DNA from: an uncultured Devosia sp.
Lineage (GTDB): Bacteria; Pseudomonadota; Alphaproteobacteria; Rhizobiales; Devosiaceae
DNA: 64,000 nucleotides
Reading direction: 5' to 3'
Assembly: GCF_963517015.1 (NCBI RefSeq)
Contig: NZ_CAUQDV010000002.1
Location: 558,001 to 622,000, forward strand
Positions 16,501 through 25,348 of the stretch are shown piece after piece. Under the pieces are notes generated by a model. It was not told the origin of the DNA. It worked only from the letters and a program-made list of their open reading frames with translations, and did not search any database. How positions within the stretch are numbered: the stretch's first letter is position 1; every line of letters starts with the position of its first letter. The translations under genes were made by a program, and so were the position numbers.

Positions 16501-18039
16501 TCAAGGTCTAGCGGTGCTCTCAACAGATGAAGGCACTGTCCCGCCGTCGGGCAAGCCAGGCAACGATTGCGCAGATATGTCCAGGATCTCAAGCCGGACG
16601 CGTCCAACATCGACGACGCGTTCTACCTGCCCACGTCGATGAAGAGCGGCAAGCGCCGCATCCAGATTGTCTTCGGCGGGAACGGGAAATTTGGGATTGG
16701 TTTCATGCAGCAGGAACAGTCTGCTTCCTTCCAGCGGCATGGTCATCGCATCGCTGCGGAGCACAAGTTCTGACCACAGCATATCCGCGGACAGGTCAGT
16801 GATGTCACCATAGGAGAACGCTCGCATGTCGACATCGCGAAGCCAGGGATGGTTGCGGCGCAGGTTGAATTCAAAGCTCTGCGGCCCAATCAGCATTATG
16901 TCGTTCTGCCGGTCAAAAGTCTCCAGTTCCGACGCCAGCATATCCAGATCCGTCTGCATTGGCTGCGTCGGATAGTGAGGCAGCAAAGTCACGACCTGCA
17001 GCGCGACTATCACGGCGACTGCGGCTGCCAGCGGCCATTTCGGCAGCTTCGATACTGCAAAAGCCATGACGACGGCGGCAATCACGGAGGTCCAGACAAA
17101 GACACGGACAATGAGGATGGGCCTGATGTAGCTCAGTGCCAGGAGCATCAGGGGCATGCCGATTACCATCACCGCCAGCAACCAGAAGGCGCGTTTGTTG
17201 TTTCGCCAGGCAAGAAAAAAACCAGCGAGCAGCACAATGCCGATGATGGGCTTCGCCCATGCGGGATAGGGATACACACCCACGAACTGCGAATAGACCC
17301 AGGTCAAACTCGGCGCAGGTATCCAGAAATTGGCCAAGGTATCACGCGTATGGAAGATGGCCGGCCAAAGCCCTGGCAGGGCCAGGGCCAACCAAAGCAG
17401 TGATGCAACCCCGAAGCCGACAAGAATCTGAGGTTCTCTCAGGCGAGCAACAACGAGGATGAGCAAAAACAGGCCTGCCAGAGGCATGATAAGCAAGCCC
17501 GTCGCCTGCGCATAGAAGGCCAAAACGGCAGAGACGACGAAGAGCGCCCAATAGCCAATGCTGTTCCCGCGCATGGCGATCAGCGCCAGGGACAAGGTTG
17601 TCAGAGCCAGCGAGAGGCTAAACAACGGATACATCCGAAGTTCTCTGGCTTGCGCGATGAACAGGGGAGAGACTGCCAACAGTGCCGCCGCCAGGAGGCC
17701 AATGCGCTGGCCACCCAAGATTCTCCCAAGTCCCCAAATGACCGGGACGGTCGCTCCAGCAAGAACCACGCCGAGCATGCGTGCCGTTGCAGCGTCGCTG
17801 CCGAACACACTCATCCAGGCCTTCAGCAGGGCATAGTATATGGGACGGTGGGTATCCAGACCCCAGAACCGTCCAAACATATCGGACCAGCTCTCTTGAG
17901 CGACTGCCAACGAATAGTGCTCGTCGAGCCAAAGGGCGGGATTGCCGATGCGCCAACTCGCGGCGACAATTGTCACCAAAGCCAGGCCGACAACAATGGC
18001 GAGTTCAGCCGCGGATATGCGTCTTGCGGAAGATGACAT
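16501..18039 (-). CDS. Membrane glycosyltransferase, GT39/ArnT-like (GT-C fold)
   Basis: A 512-residue polytopic protein with about ten transmembrane helices and a periplasmic C-terminal tail. The first periplasmic loop has the DE-type catalytic motif in PALWLDEHYSLAVA, and IAQARELRMYPLF matches the second conserved loop of PMT/ArnT-like enzymes. These transfer a sugar from a polyprenyl-phosphate carrier to an acceptor on the periplasmic face. The ATG at 18039 is preferred over the TTG at 18051. It overlaps the 3' end of the upstream GtrB-GtrA gene by 35 bases, so the two are coupled and probably form one glycan-modification system. Confidence 0.85.
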   Translation of the reverse strand: MSSSARRISAAELAIVVGLALVTIVAASWRIGNPALWLDEHYSLAVAQESWSDMFGRFWGLDTHRPIYYALLKAWMSVFGSDAATARMLGVVLAGATVPVIWGLGRILGGQRIGLLAAALLAVSPLFIAQARELRMYPLFSLSLALTTLSLALIAMRGNSIGYWALFVVSAVLAFYAQATGLLIMPLAGLFLLILVVARLREPQILVGFGVASLLWLALALPGLWPAIFHTRDTLANFWIPAPSLTWVYSQFVGVYPYPAWAKPIIGIVLLAGFFLAWRNNKRAFWLLAVMVIGMPLMLLALSYIRPILIVRVFVWTSVIAAVVMAFAVSKLPKWPLAAAVAVIVALQVVTLLPHYPTQPMQTDLDMLASELETFDRQNDIMLIGPQSFEFNLRRNHPWLRDVDMRAFSYGDITDLSADMLWSELVLRSDAMTMPLEGSRLFLLHETNPKFPVPAEDNLDAALAALHRRGQVERVVDVGRVRLEILDISAQSLPGLPDGGTVPSSVESTARP

Positions 18040-19153
18040 ACCGGTTTCCAAGATAGTTGAAGGTTAGTCCGCAGGCGATTCCGACCAGAGCTGCAAGCTG
18101 AAGTGCGAGGGGCTGCTTAGCCGTCAGGCGGCTAGCGGTCAGCAGGGACACACCAAGATTGACAGCGACACCAAGCGCCGACACGGACACAAAACCTGCA
18201 AATTGCTTGAGAATTTTGCCATTCCTAGCGTAGGAAAACGTGAAGCGCCTGTTGAGTGCAAAATTGGTGCAGACACTCGCGACGATACCGCCGATGAGGC
18301 AAAGCAGGATCGGTGCTCCAATCCTTTCCAGCAGAGTCAGGACCGCGAGATTGACCACCACGCCGGACGCGCCGACAACGGCGAACTGGGCTGCCGCCAT
18401 GGCATTGGCAGACTTGTAAATGTAAAGTCGGCGGAGATGCATGATATAGAGTAACTGCTGCCTCATCGTGAGCTTGCTCTCACCATGAATGCGGTCAACG
18501 AAAAGAATGGGAATTTCGGCGACGTTGTCGAAACCGCACTTAACGATCAGCTCGAGCGCAATTTTATAGCCGACCGCATTGAGGTCATGTGCCGAGTCAA
18601 AATCCGTTTTGCGCAATGCAAAAAAGCCCGACATCGGATCCTTGGCGCTGGTCAGTGGACGGGCCAACAAGGTCGCTACCCGACTGTTGAGCCAGCGGAA
18701 AACGCCCCAGTCATCATTGGTGGAACCGCCGGTCACGTAGCGTGATCCCAACGCGAACTGCGCTCCTGCCGCCAAAGCCAGAACCAGTTGCGGAATAATT
18801 TCAGGTGGATGAGACAGGTCGCCGTCCATGCAGACAAGCACCGGCTTGGTTGCCAGTCGGAAGCCCTCAATGACGGCCGGGCTCAGGCCGCGGTCGGCCT
18901 TGCGCACCACGATCCTTGCCCAATCGTGCCCTGCGGCAGCCACCGCCTCAATACTTCCATCCGCACTATCGTCGTCCATGAACAGGACTTCGAGATCGAT
19001 TTCATATTGATCGCGCAAACGCGAAATACGACCCAGCATCAGCGGTATGTTCTGGGCTTCCTTGTACGTCGGAATTACGACAGAAACGCCAGCCAATACT
19101 TTTATCTTTGCCAGATCCGAATTATCCTCACGCCCCTCAACTGACACACTCAA
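18005..19153 (-). CDS. GtrB-type polyprenol-phosphate glycosyltransferase fused to a GtrA domain
   Basis: A 382-residue fusion. Residues about 22-250 form a GT2 domain of the dolichol-phosphate-mannose-synthase type, with VSVVIPTYKEAQNIP, the MDDDSADGS acidic motif, CMDGDLSHPPE and GSRYVTGGS. Residues about 255-380 form a GtrA-like domain with four membrane helices (QFAVVGASGVVVNLAVL, FALNRRFTFSYARNGK). It probably makes polyprenyl-phosphate sugar on the cytoplasmic face and the GtrA part flips it, feeding the GT39-like enzyme encoded next. The start is a TTG at 19153 with AGGTGAG upstream; a GTG at 19147 is an alternative. Confidence 0.88.
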   Translation of the reverse strand: MSVSVEGREDNSDLAKIKVLAGVSVVIPTYKEAQNIPLMLGRISRLRDQYEIDLEVLFMDDDSADGSIEAVAAAGHDWARIVVRKADRGLSPAVIEGFRLATKPVLVCMDGDLSHPPEIIPQLVLALAAGAQFALGSRYVTGGSTNDDWGVFRWLNSRVATLLARPLTSAKDPMSGFFALRKTDFDSAHDLNAVGYKIALELIVKCGFDNVAEIPILFVDRIHGESKLTMRQQLLYIMHLRRLYIYKSANAMAAAQFAVVGASGVVVNLAVLTLLERIGAPILLCLIGGIVASVCTNFALNRRFTFSYARNGKILKQFAGFVSVSALGVAVNLGVSLLTASRLTAKQPLALQLAALVGIACGLTFNYLGNRYVIFRKTHIRG

Positions 19154-19594
19154 ATCGAACTCTCACCTGCAAAATGCGCCATTCAACAATGACGGGCGCC
19201 ATCCCCTGGATTATTTACTACTATCAAGATATTTTCCCCTGAGAAGGGCATATTTTAGTTCCGGGTATTTTTTATTGCTAACTATTAACGCGCCAGACCA
19301 AGCGATCTAGACTTAACACATGAGGCAGATGGCGAACTGCAGCATGTCATATAGCCCAAGTCGAAAAATCCATGTTGGTGGATGGGTGAAACAGGCCAGG
19401 CCAAAGGCTGGTTAGCTTGGCGAACCGGTCATGCCGATACCAACGATCCTCACCGGCGCTGGGGCGAAACCTGATTACCAGAACGCTCGCAACGGCAGAT
19501 GCAACAGTCTCGCGCGCCTCGATGGTTTCAGCCGACCCAGGGCAACAGGCAGCCTTGACGACCCGCATGATTTCCCGCATCTAGTCGCCTGCAA
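19154..19594 (-). other. Intergenic region, no gene recognised
   Basis: This 441-base stretch lies between the GtrB-GtrA start and tRNA-Gly. It is locally AT-rich (about 19200-19320). Short frames occur on both strands but lack ribosome sites and family features. I see no hairpin with a T-tract worth calling. It should contain the GtrB-GtrA promoter and the tRNA promoter, neither of which I can pinpoint. Confidence 0.5.
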
Positions 19595-19668
19595 GCGGGT
19601 GTAGCTCAATGGTAGAGCAGCAGCTTCCCAAGCTGAACACGAGGGTTCGATTCCCTTCACCCGCTCCA
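19595..19668 (+). tRNA. tRNA-Gly (anticodon CCC)
   Basis: The sequence folds as a full cloverleaf. The acceptor stem GCGGGTG pairs with CACCCGC, the D-arm is GCTC/GAGC, the anticodon loop is TTCCCAA, and the T-arm has GAGGGTTCGATTCCCTT. A discriminator T is followed by encoded CCA (19666-19668). The anticodon CCC reads GGG glycine codons. The anticodon stem's first pair (G-A) is mismatched, but the other four pairs are intact. Confidence 0.96.
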
Positions 19669-19723
19669 TTTCCTCAACCATTGCCACCACTGTGCCCGGC
19701 CCTGCGCTGACCGTAGGTCAGCT

Positions 19724-20083
19724 TTATTGCTGTCGCTTCGACATGAAAGGCAGGACAGCGATCAGGGTCCAGCCCAGACCGAGCCCGACAGAGGCGCCGA
19801 TCGACTTCCACATGGCATCGCGGAAACGCGCATGGCGGTCGGGACGCAATTCCTGCAGGATTTCCAGGCCAAACGCCCCTATTAAGACGACTATAGCGGC
19901 GAACCAGATATGCTTGGGATAGGCAAGGGCAAAGAGAAAACCAACGACCATGAAGGCCGTGACCCGTTCGGCATCGACAGAGATAGGCAGGCTCGGGCGG
20001 ATGCCAATGGGCGACAATGTCGCCGCCATGATGAGGAACAGGCCGATCCAGGCGGCGGCGATCAGATAGCTTCTGCGTGTCAT
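19724..20083 (-). CDS. VanZ-like small membrane protein
   Basis: A 119-residue protein with about four membrane segments (residues ~6-24, 41-58, 60-80 and 95-113). The acidic motif between the third and fourth helices (FGLEILQELRPDRHARFRD) resembles the GxxxExxQ-type loop of VanZ-like proteins. The family is broad and its function in Gram-negatives is unknown; members are frequent near polysaccharide genes. It starts at the ATG at 20083 and lies alone between tRNA-Gly and the GT61 gene. Confidence 0.75.
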   Translation of the reverse strand: MTRRSYLIAAAWIGLFLIMAATLSPIGIRPSLPISVDAERVTAFMVVGFLFALAYPKHIWFAAIVVLIGAFGLEILQELRPDRHARFRDAMWKSIGASVGLGLGWTLIAVLPFMSKRQQ

Positions 20084-20572
20084 GCCGCTTTCTTATGGGT
20101 CAACGCTGGCGTGGATTGGGAACAATGCTCGAACTGGTACACGACGACGCCAGCCGACTCTAGTTGGTCAAGCGTAATTTTACCCAGTATTTTCATGTTT
20201 TCTTTTTTGTTAACCAATCAGCCCAGTCGAGACCCATCGCCCACCGGAGCAATATCGTGACCGCGCACAGTAACCCGATTGCTGCGCCCAGAGGGACGAC
20301 CCTGCTTGCGCTGGCGCTGTTCTCCTGGGGCCCTTCACAGGCCTAGCCTTTGCCCGTATGGAGGCTTTTCCACGACATTTGGCATCTCCACCAAACAACT
20401 GCGAAGCGATGATCAGCTGATACTGGTTTTTTTTAACGATACTGTTTTTTGAGGATTTACCCACCTTTTAAACTAGCACACCCAAATAATATCGATACTA
20501 TTCGTCTCGATATGACTTAATAGCGCGATGCGGCGATCGTAGCTTGCAGACCAAACCGAGGTGGCAAACAAC
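20084..20572. other. AT-rich intergenic region with short repeats
   Basis: About 490 bases without a convincing gene between two divergently transcribed genes. The right half is clearly AT-rich. It contains three copies of GATACT (20419, 20438, 20494), the first two followed by T-tracts of 8 and 6, a perfect palindrome ATCAGCTGAT (20412-20421), and an inverted repeat ATATCGA/TCGATAT (20489-20495 and 20507-20513). These look like regulatory sites for the operon beginning with the GT61 gene. Confidence 0.5.
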
Positions 20573-21613
20573 ATGGCGATCTATCAGGTTGTTGAAAGCC
20601 AGATCGCTCGATTGCTCCATCGAAGCCCGGATTTCTGGAGTCGTGCCGTCGAGATCTGGACCGTTTCCGCGGGTGACGAGCAGCGGTTTCCTGCTGCCAT
20701 TTTTCTGCCGGGCCAGCTGGACCGCATCGAGAATACCGTCTTCGGCGATCTCAATGACACCATTACAGCGCTGACAAAAGACGAAGCCCAGTCGATCAGC
20801 CCGACCATTGCTGCGCGGTTCCGCGACGTGCTGCTGTCCGACGGCGTGCTCTACAAGGACAGCGCGTCCTACCATCTGGCCAGACGCAGCCGGCGCATAC
20901 CGCCCCTGGGCCGACCACCGCGGATGGAAACGGGCGCCATCTATGACAGCTGGGTTGGCGTGCGCTATTTCGGCAATTGGCTGATGGACGATTGCGAGAC
21001 CTACCGGCTGGCCGAGGCCACCGGAAAGCCGGTGACCATCCATGCCGGTGCACCGGGGCATCGTCAGGAATATGAAAAGCGGCTGGCCATCGCCCCTATA
21101 AGGACCAGTTTCGCCCATTTCGACGAGCTGATCCTGTTCCAGGATCTCGCCAATAATTCCGGCAAGAAAGCCAGGGCCGCCGACCGGCGTCGTCGCCTGC
21201 TGGACTCTATACCGCCGGCCAGCCCGCATCCCGGCGTGTTCCTGATGCGGGGACAGACGGGCGATCCGCGTCTCCTGGTCAATGAGCAGCGCCTCGCCGA
21301 AGATCTGGCCGCGCGCTATGGTATCCAGATCGTCCATATCATGGAGCATTCGGTCGAAAGCCTTGTCAGGGCCTGCGCGGGCGCACGGCTCTTGATCGGG
21401 GTGGAGGGCAGCCAGCTCGTGCATGCCCTCGCCGTCATGCCGCCTGGCGGCACGATGCTGGTACTCATGCCTCCCGACCGCGTGACGGCGGCGATGAAGC
21501 TGATGACCGATCGGCTGGACCTCAATTTCGCGATGGTGATTGGCAGCGGCACAACAGGCGGTTTCGAAATTAACCCAAACGAGATAGACGCGACGCTGGA
21601 CTTACTGCCATGA
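20573..21613 (+). CDS. Glycosyltransferase family 61 (DUF563-type) protein
   Basis: A 346-residue soluble protein. The C-terminal signature of this family is present: VFLMRGQTGDPRLLVNEQRL, then IVHIMEHSVESLVRACAGA and LIGVEGSQLVHALAVMPPGG, where EGSQLVHAL is the typical GT61 nucleotide-sugar site. Members transfer sugars in capsule and exopolysaccharide synthesis. The ATG at 20573 has GAGGTGG about eight bases upstream; the frame also opens at a GTG at 20561. It is the first gene of the forward cluster that leads to the ligase/ACP/decarboxylase cassette. Confidence 0.84.
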   Translation: MAIYQVVESQIARLLHRSPDFWSRAVEIWTVSAGDEQRFPAAIFLPGQLDRIENTVFGDLNDTITALTKDEAQSISPTIAARFRDVLLSDGVLYKDSASYHLARRSRRIPPLGRPPRMETGAIYDSWVGVRYFGNWLMDDCETYRLAEATGKPVTIHAGAPGHRQEYEKRLAIAPIRTSFAHFDELILFQDLANNSGKKARAADRRRRLLDSIPPASPHPGVFLMRGQTGDPRLLVNEQRLAEDLAARYGIQIVHIMEHSVESLVRACAGARLLIGVEGSQLVHALAVMPPGGTMLVLMPPDRVTAAMKLMTDRLDLNFAMVIGSGTTGGFEINPNEIDATLDLLP

Positions 21614-21732
21614 CTTCCCACAATACTGACAGTTGCGTAAGGTTAGCAGAATACTGACCAAAGTTTCGATCGCCTGACCGGCAAGCACTGCCGCTAAAAA
21701 GCGAAACATGGATTACTTGGGGGCGTGGGACC

Positions 21733-22266
21733 ATGTGGGACGAATTAGTTCGTGACTACGTCATTCATGGACGTTCACTGACCGACGCTTCCTTCGTTTC
21801 GCTGGCGATTTTCCGTTACGGAAAATGGTCGATCCAGAGAAAGCACCGCGTGACGCGGAAGATAGCCAACTTCTTCTACGGAATACTCAAGCTCTTCATT
21901 CTCAACGTCACCAAAATCTGGATTCCGCCACAAACGACGATCGGCAGGGACTTTCACATCATTCACGCCGAGGGGTCGTTATCCATTCATCCCGATGCGA
22001 TTATCGGAGACCGGGTGGGCGTGATGCACAATGTCACGATAGGCACCAATATGGGTCCCGGCGCGCCGCAGATCGGCAATGACGTGTTTATCGGGGTCAA
22101 TTCGACCGTGCTGGGCAGGATCAAGATCGGTGACCGCGTCCGCATCGCCGCCAATACGGCCGTCACCACTAATGTTCCCTCGGACTCGGTCGTCATCGGG
22201 TCTCCGGCCAGGATATTCCCACGCCTGTCGCTGCTGCGCACGGCTGACCAGGCAGTCCCGAAATGA
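21733..22266 (+). CDS. Hexapeptide-repeat acyltransferase (serine acetyltransferase-like)
   Basis: A 177-residue protein with a short helical N-terminus and a left-handed beta-helix of hexapeptide repeats (about residues 75-165). Conserved parts are IIHAEGSLSIHPDAIIG, VMHNVTIGTNMG and a PQIGNDVFIGVNSTVLGRI segment, with the acetyl-CoA-site His in VMHNVTIG. It is CysE-like but lacks most of the CysE N-terminal domain, so an O-acetyltransferase for a sugar or the cassette's product is more likely than cysteine synthesis. Its TGA overlaps the ligase ATG (ATGA), so the two are coupled. Confidence 0.84.
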   Translation: MWDELVRDYVIHGRSLTDASFVSLAIFRYGKWSIQRKHRVTRKIANFFYGILKLFILNVTKIWIPPQTTIGRDFHIIHAEGSLSIHPDAIIGDRVGVMHNVTIGTNMGPGAPQIGNDVFIGVNSTVLGRIKIGDRVRIAANTAVTTNVPSDSVVIGSPARIFPRLSLLRTADQAVPK

Positions 22267-23864
22267 ATGACATGACGATCATCGGTGCGGATGTGCCGAT
22301 CTGGGACCTGCTATGGGCGAACCTGGCTGAACGCGGCGGCAAGGCATGCCTCGTCGATCCGGATCGGTCCGTGACCTATGCCGAGGTGGCCCGGGAAGCC
22401 GATCGGCTGGCTGCACGGTTGCAAGCGCTGGGCGTGGTTGCCGGCGACCGGGTAGTGATCCAGTTCCGCAAGAGCATTGATGAAGTCGTGGCCATGCATG
22501 CCGTATGGCGGCTTGGCGCGGTGATGGTCAATGTCAACCACCAGTGGACCATAGACCAGCTGCTCTTTGTCGCGACAGATTGCCGGGCGCGCGTGGCCGT
22601 CGTCATGGCGGCTTCGGCGCGGGCCCTGCGCAATGCCGACCTGCCGGCGACGCTGGAGCATGTGATCGTGCGCGGCGCCTTGCCGGTCGAGCCCAGAGAG
22701 GCCTGTTTTTCGCTCTGGGACGAAACCATGCCGGGGGCGGCGGAAATCGTGCCCCATGCCACCGATCCCCATGCACTTTGCGCGATCATCTATACGTCGG
22801 GCTCGACCGGAAAGCCTAAGGGCGTGATGCTGAGCCACCGCAATATCCGCATCGGGGCGCTGTCGGTAACGCAGTATCTGGGACTGGACGAGAGCGACCG
22901 GCTCCTCTCCGTCCTGCCCTATAGTTTCGATGCAGGGCTCAACCAGCTCACCACCATGCTGCTGGTGGGTGGCACGGTGGTGCATCAGCCGGTCATCTTA
23001 GCGGCCGAGATCGTGGCTGCCGCCAAGCGCCACGCGGTGACCGGCATTGCCGGCGTACCACCGCTCTGGTCGATGATCGTGCGCTATCTGGTCGAGGTGC
23101 CAACGGCGCTGCCCTCGCTCAAGCGCGTCACCAATACCGGCGGCAAGATTTCGCCCGATATCCTGAGCGCCATGCCCGAAGCCTTTCCGGAGGCCAGGAT
23201 ATTTCTGATGTATGGGCTGACGGAGTCCTTCCGATCAACCTTCCTCGCGCCGGAAAAATTCGCGGCCAAGATGGGCTCGATCGGCCAGGCCGTGCCCTAT
23301 TCGCAAGTCTTTGCCGTGCGGGCCGGGATTGGGCGCGCCGGTCCGGGCGAGCAGGGCGAACTGGTGCATGTCGGTCCCCTGATCTCGCTCGGCTATTGGG
23401 AACGGCCCGAGGATACGGCGGCGCGCATCCGCCCCTGCCCCGAGCTCGCCGCCGAAATAGGCGACCAGAACGTAGTTTGGTCCGGTGATCTGGTGGAAGT
23501 GGATGCGGATGGCGACCTCTGGTTCGTCGGCCGCATGGACGACATGATCAAGACCATGGGGTTCCGCGTCAGCCCGACCGAGGTGGAGGATGCCGTGGCG
23601 CGGACCGGCCTCACCCAGGAAAGCGTGGCCTTCGGCCGCGAAGATGCCGATCGTGGACAGGTCATCCACGTCGCCTGCAGCCTGCATCAGGGCGCCGATC
23701 CGGAGGCGCTGCGCGCCGCTTTCAGGCAGACCATGCCGGGCTATATGCAACCAGCCAGCATCTTTCTGTGGCCCGGCACCATGCCGCGCACGGCCAGCGG
23801 CAAGCTCGATCGCCCTACCGTCATTGCTGCCTGCGGCAATGGCGACATCCCAACCATTCCCTGA
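22263..23864 (+). CDS. AMP-forming acyl/amino-acyl ligase (XrtA-locus-type adenylating enzyme)
   Basis: A 533-residue stand-alone adenylating enzyme. It has YTSGSTGKPKGVMLSH (A3 core), YGLTESFRS (A5), WSGDLVEV (A7), VGRMDDMIKTMGFRVSPTEVE (hinge, A8) and TASGKLDR with the catalytic Lys (A10). It should activate a carboxylic or amino acid as acyl-AMP and load it on the ACP encoded next. Its sequence and neighbourhood (ACP, then PLP decarboxylase) match ligases annotated as exosortase-A-system-associated. The substrate is not predictable by eye. Confidence 0.87.
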   Translation: MNDMTIIGADVPIWDLLWANLAERGGKACLVDPDRSVTYAEVAREADRLAARLQALGVVAGDRVVIQFRKSIDEVVAMHAVWRLGAVMVNVNHQWTIDQLLFVATDCRARVAVVMAASARALRNADLPATLEHVIVRGALPVEPREACFSLWDETMPGAAEIVPHATDPHALCAIIYTSGSTGKPKGVMLSHRNIRIGALSVTQYLGLDESDRLLSVLPYSFDAGLNQLTTMLLVGGTVVHQPVILAAEIVAAAKRHAVTGIAGVPPLWSMIVRYLVEVPTALPSLKRVTNTGGKISPDILSAMPEAFPEARIFLMYGLTESFRSTFLAPEKFAAKMGSIGQAVPYSQVFAVRAGIGRAGPGEQGELVHVGPLISLGYWERPEDTAARIRPCPELAAEIGDQNVVWSGDLVEVDADGDLWFVGRMDDMIKTMGFRVSPTEVEDAVARTGLTQESVAFGREDADRGQVIHVACSLHQGADPEALRAAFRQTMPGYMQPASIFLWPGTMPRTASGKLDRPTVIAACGNGDIPTIP

Positions 23865-23879
23865 TCCCGGACCTCCACC

Positions 23880-24128
23880 ATGGCGACCAAGACACCCCTC
23901 ACGGCGACAGACCTGCGCGACTATCTGCAAAGCGAGCTCTCGATCGAGCAGCCGCTCGATGACGATACGGAACTCTTCTCGTCGGGCCTGCTCGATTCCG
24001 TGTCGATGATGAGCGTCATCATGTTCATCGAGCAGCGCAGCGGCGGCGAGGTGCGGCCGGCGGATGTCACGCTGGAAAATTTCGACACGATCGGCCGGAT
24101 TACTGCCTATGCTGCCAGCCTGGACTGA
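23880..24128 (+). CDS. Stand-alone acyl carrier protein
   Basis: An 82-residue acidic, helical protein with the carrier signature LFSSGLLDSVSMMSVIMFIE; the Ser in GLLDSVSM is the 4'-phosphopantetheine site. It starts 15 bases after the ligase stop, and its last 20 bases overlap the decarboxylase gene. It presumably carries the acyl or amino-acyl group made by the ligase and presents it to the PLP decarboxylase. The phosphopantetheinyl transferase at 45119 is a candidate for its activation. Confidence 0.9.
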   Translation: MATKTPLTATDLRDYLQSELSIEQPLDDDTELFSSGLLDSVSMMSVIMFIEQRSGGEVRPADVTLENFDTIGRITAYAASLD

Positions 24129-25338
24129 CCTCGACCCACTCCTGACCGAGGCTGCCGATCGCTTCGGCACGCCGAGCTATCTCTATGTAGCCGACCGCAT
24201 CGAGCAGCGGCTGGCCGTGCTTGAACGCGATTTCGGTCAGTGGTTTGGCCTCAGCTATGCGGTCAAGGCCAATCCCAATCCGGCCCTGCTTGGCTGGCTG
24301 CGTGGACGGGTGCCCTATCTGGATGTGTCCTCGATCGGGGAAGTGAAGCGCGCGACGGCTGCGGGCTGGCCAGCATCCGTGCTGAGCTTCACCGGGCCGG
24401 CCAAGAGGCAGGCCGAAATCGCCGAGGCGATCGCGGCCGGTATCGGCGAGCTGGTGCTGGAAAGCCTTGAGGAGGCCGAGACGGCAAATGCCGTCGCCGG
24501 GAGCAGTGGGCGCCGCCAGCGTGTCCTGGTGCGACTGGCGCCGGATCATGTTCCCAAGGGATTTGGCGACCACATGGCCGGACGGCCCAGCCCCTTCGGC
24601 ATCGATGTGGAAGAGGCCGAACCGGCGCTGCGCCGGATTGCGGCCATGGACCACCTGCAGATCGTCGGCCTGCATATCTATTCGGGCACGCAATCGCTCA
24701 AGCCCGCCGCGGTAGTGGAGAACTGGCGCATTTTCATTTCCGAGTTCCGTCGCTTTGCCGCGCTGATCGACCTGGTGCCGGAACGGCTGGTCTTCGGCTC
24801 AGGCCTTGGCATTCCCCACCATCTGGGCGACGTGCCGCTGGACACGGCCGAGATTGCCGCTGGCATTGCCGAAGACCTGAACCTGTTCCGGCAGGACAGG
24901 CGTTTCGCGGGAACCGAGCTGGTGCTCGAACTGGGCCGGCATCTGGTCGGCGAGGCCGGCGTGTTCCTCACAAAAGTGCTGCGGGTCAAGCCATCGCGCG
25001 GGGCGCAGGTGGTGCTCTGCGATGGCGGCATGAACGCGCATCTGGCGGCCACCGGCCAGTTCGGCATGGTGCTGCGGCGCAATTACCTGCTGCATCGCGT
25101 CGGCGGCGGCAAGGACCTGGCCAAGTATGACCTGCATGGCCCGCTCTGCACCTCGATTGACCGGCTGGCCGCCGGCGCCGAACTGCCCACCCTGGCGCAG
25201 GGCGACATCATCGCCATCCATCCGAGCGGGGCCTATGGCCCGACATCGAGCCCGATCCACTTCATCAGCCATTCCCCGCCGCGCGAACTTTTCGCCGAAG
25301 GCGGGCAGATTGCCGATGTCACGGCATGGCCTGCCTAG
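24109..25338 (+). CDS. Type III PLP-dependent decarboxylase (Orn/DAP-decarboxylase fold, XrtA-type)
   Basis: A 409-residue enzyme with an alanine-racemase-like barrel and a C-terminal beta domain. The PLP Lys is in LSYAVKANPNP (about residue 53). PLP-phosphate contacts include FGSGLGIPHHLG, and ELGRHLVGEAGVFLTKVL is typical. The C-terminal active-site Cys is in HGPLCTSIDRLA (about 347), where ornithine decarboxylases have Cys-Asp and DAP decarboxylases Cys-Glu; here it is Cys-Thr. This fits a substrate other than a free diamino acid, possibly an ACP-bound one. The ATG at 24109 overlaps the ACP gene by 20 bases. Confidence 0.86.
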   Translation: MLPAWTDLDPLLTEAADRFGTPSYLYVADRIEQRLAVLERDFGQWFGLSYAVKANPNPALLGWLRGRVPYLDVSSIGEVKRATAAGWPASVLSFTGPAKRQAEIAEAIAAGIGELVLESLEEAETANAVAGSSGRRQRVLVRLAPDHVPKGFGDHMAGRPSPFGIDVEEAEPALRRIAAMDHLQIVGLHIYSGTQSLKPAAVVENWRIFISEFRRFAALIDLVPERLVFGSGLGIPHHLGDVPLDTAEIAAGIAEDLNLFRQDRRFAGTELVLELGRHLVGEAGVFLTKVLRVKPSRGAQVVLCDGGMNAHLAATGQFGMVLRRNYLLHRVGGGKDLAKYDLHGPLCTSIDRLAAGAELPTLAQGDIIAIHPSGAYGPTSSPIHFISHSPPRELFAEGGQIADVTAWPA

Positions 25339-25348
25339 GAGGATGCAG

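Noticed and set aside
19347..19690. Short reverse frames over tRNA-Gly
   Set aside because: They overlap a well-folded tRNA gene and have no protein features.
20164..20464. Short frames in the AT-rich region (60 and 84 residues)
   Set aside because: No ribosome site, odd composition and overlap of T-tracts and repeats; likely non-coding.
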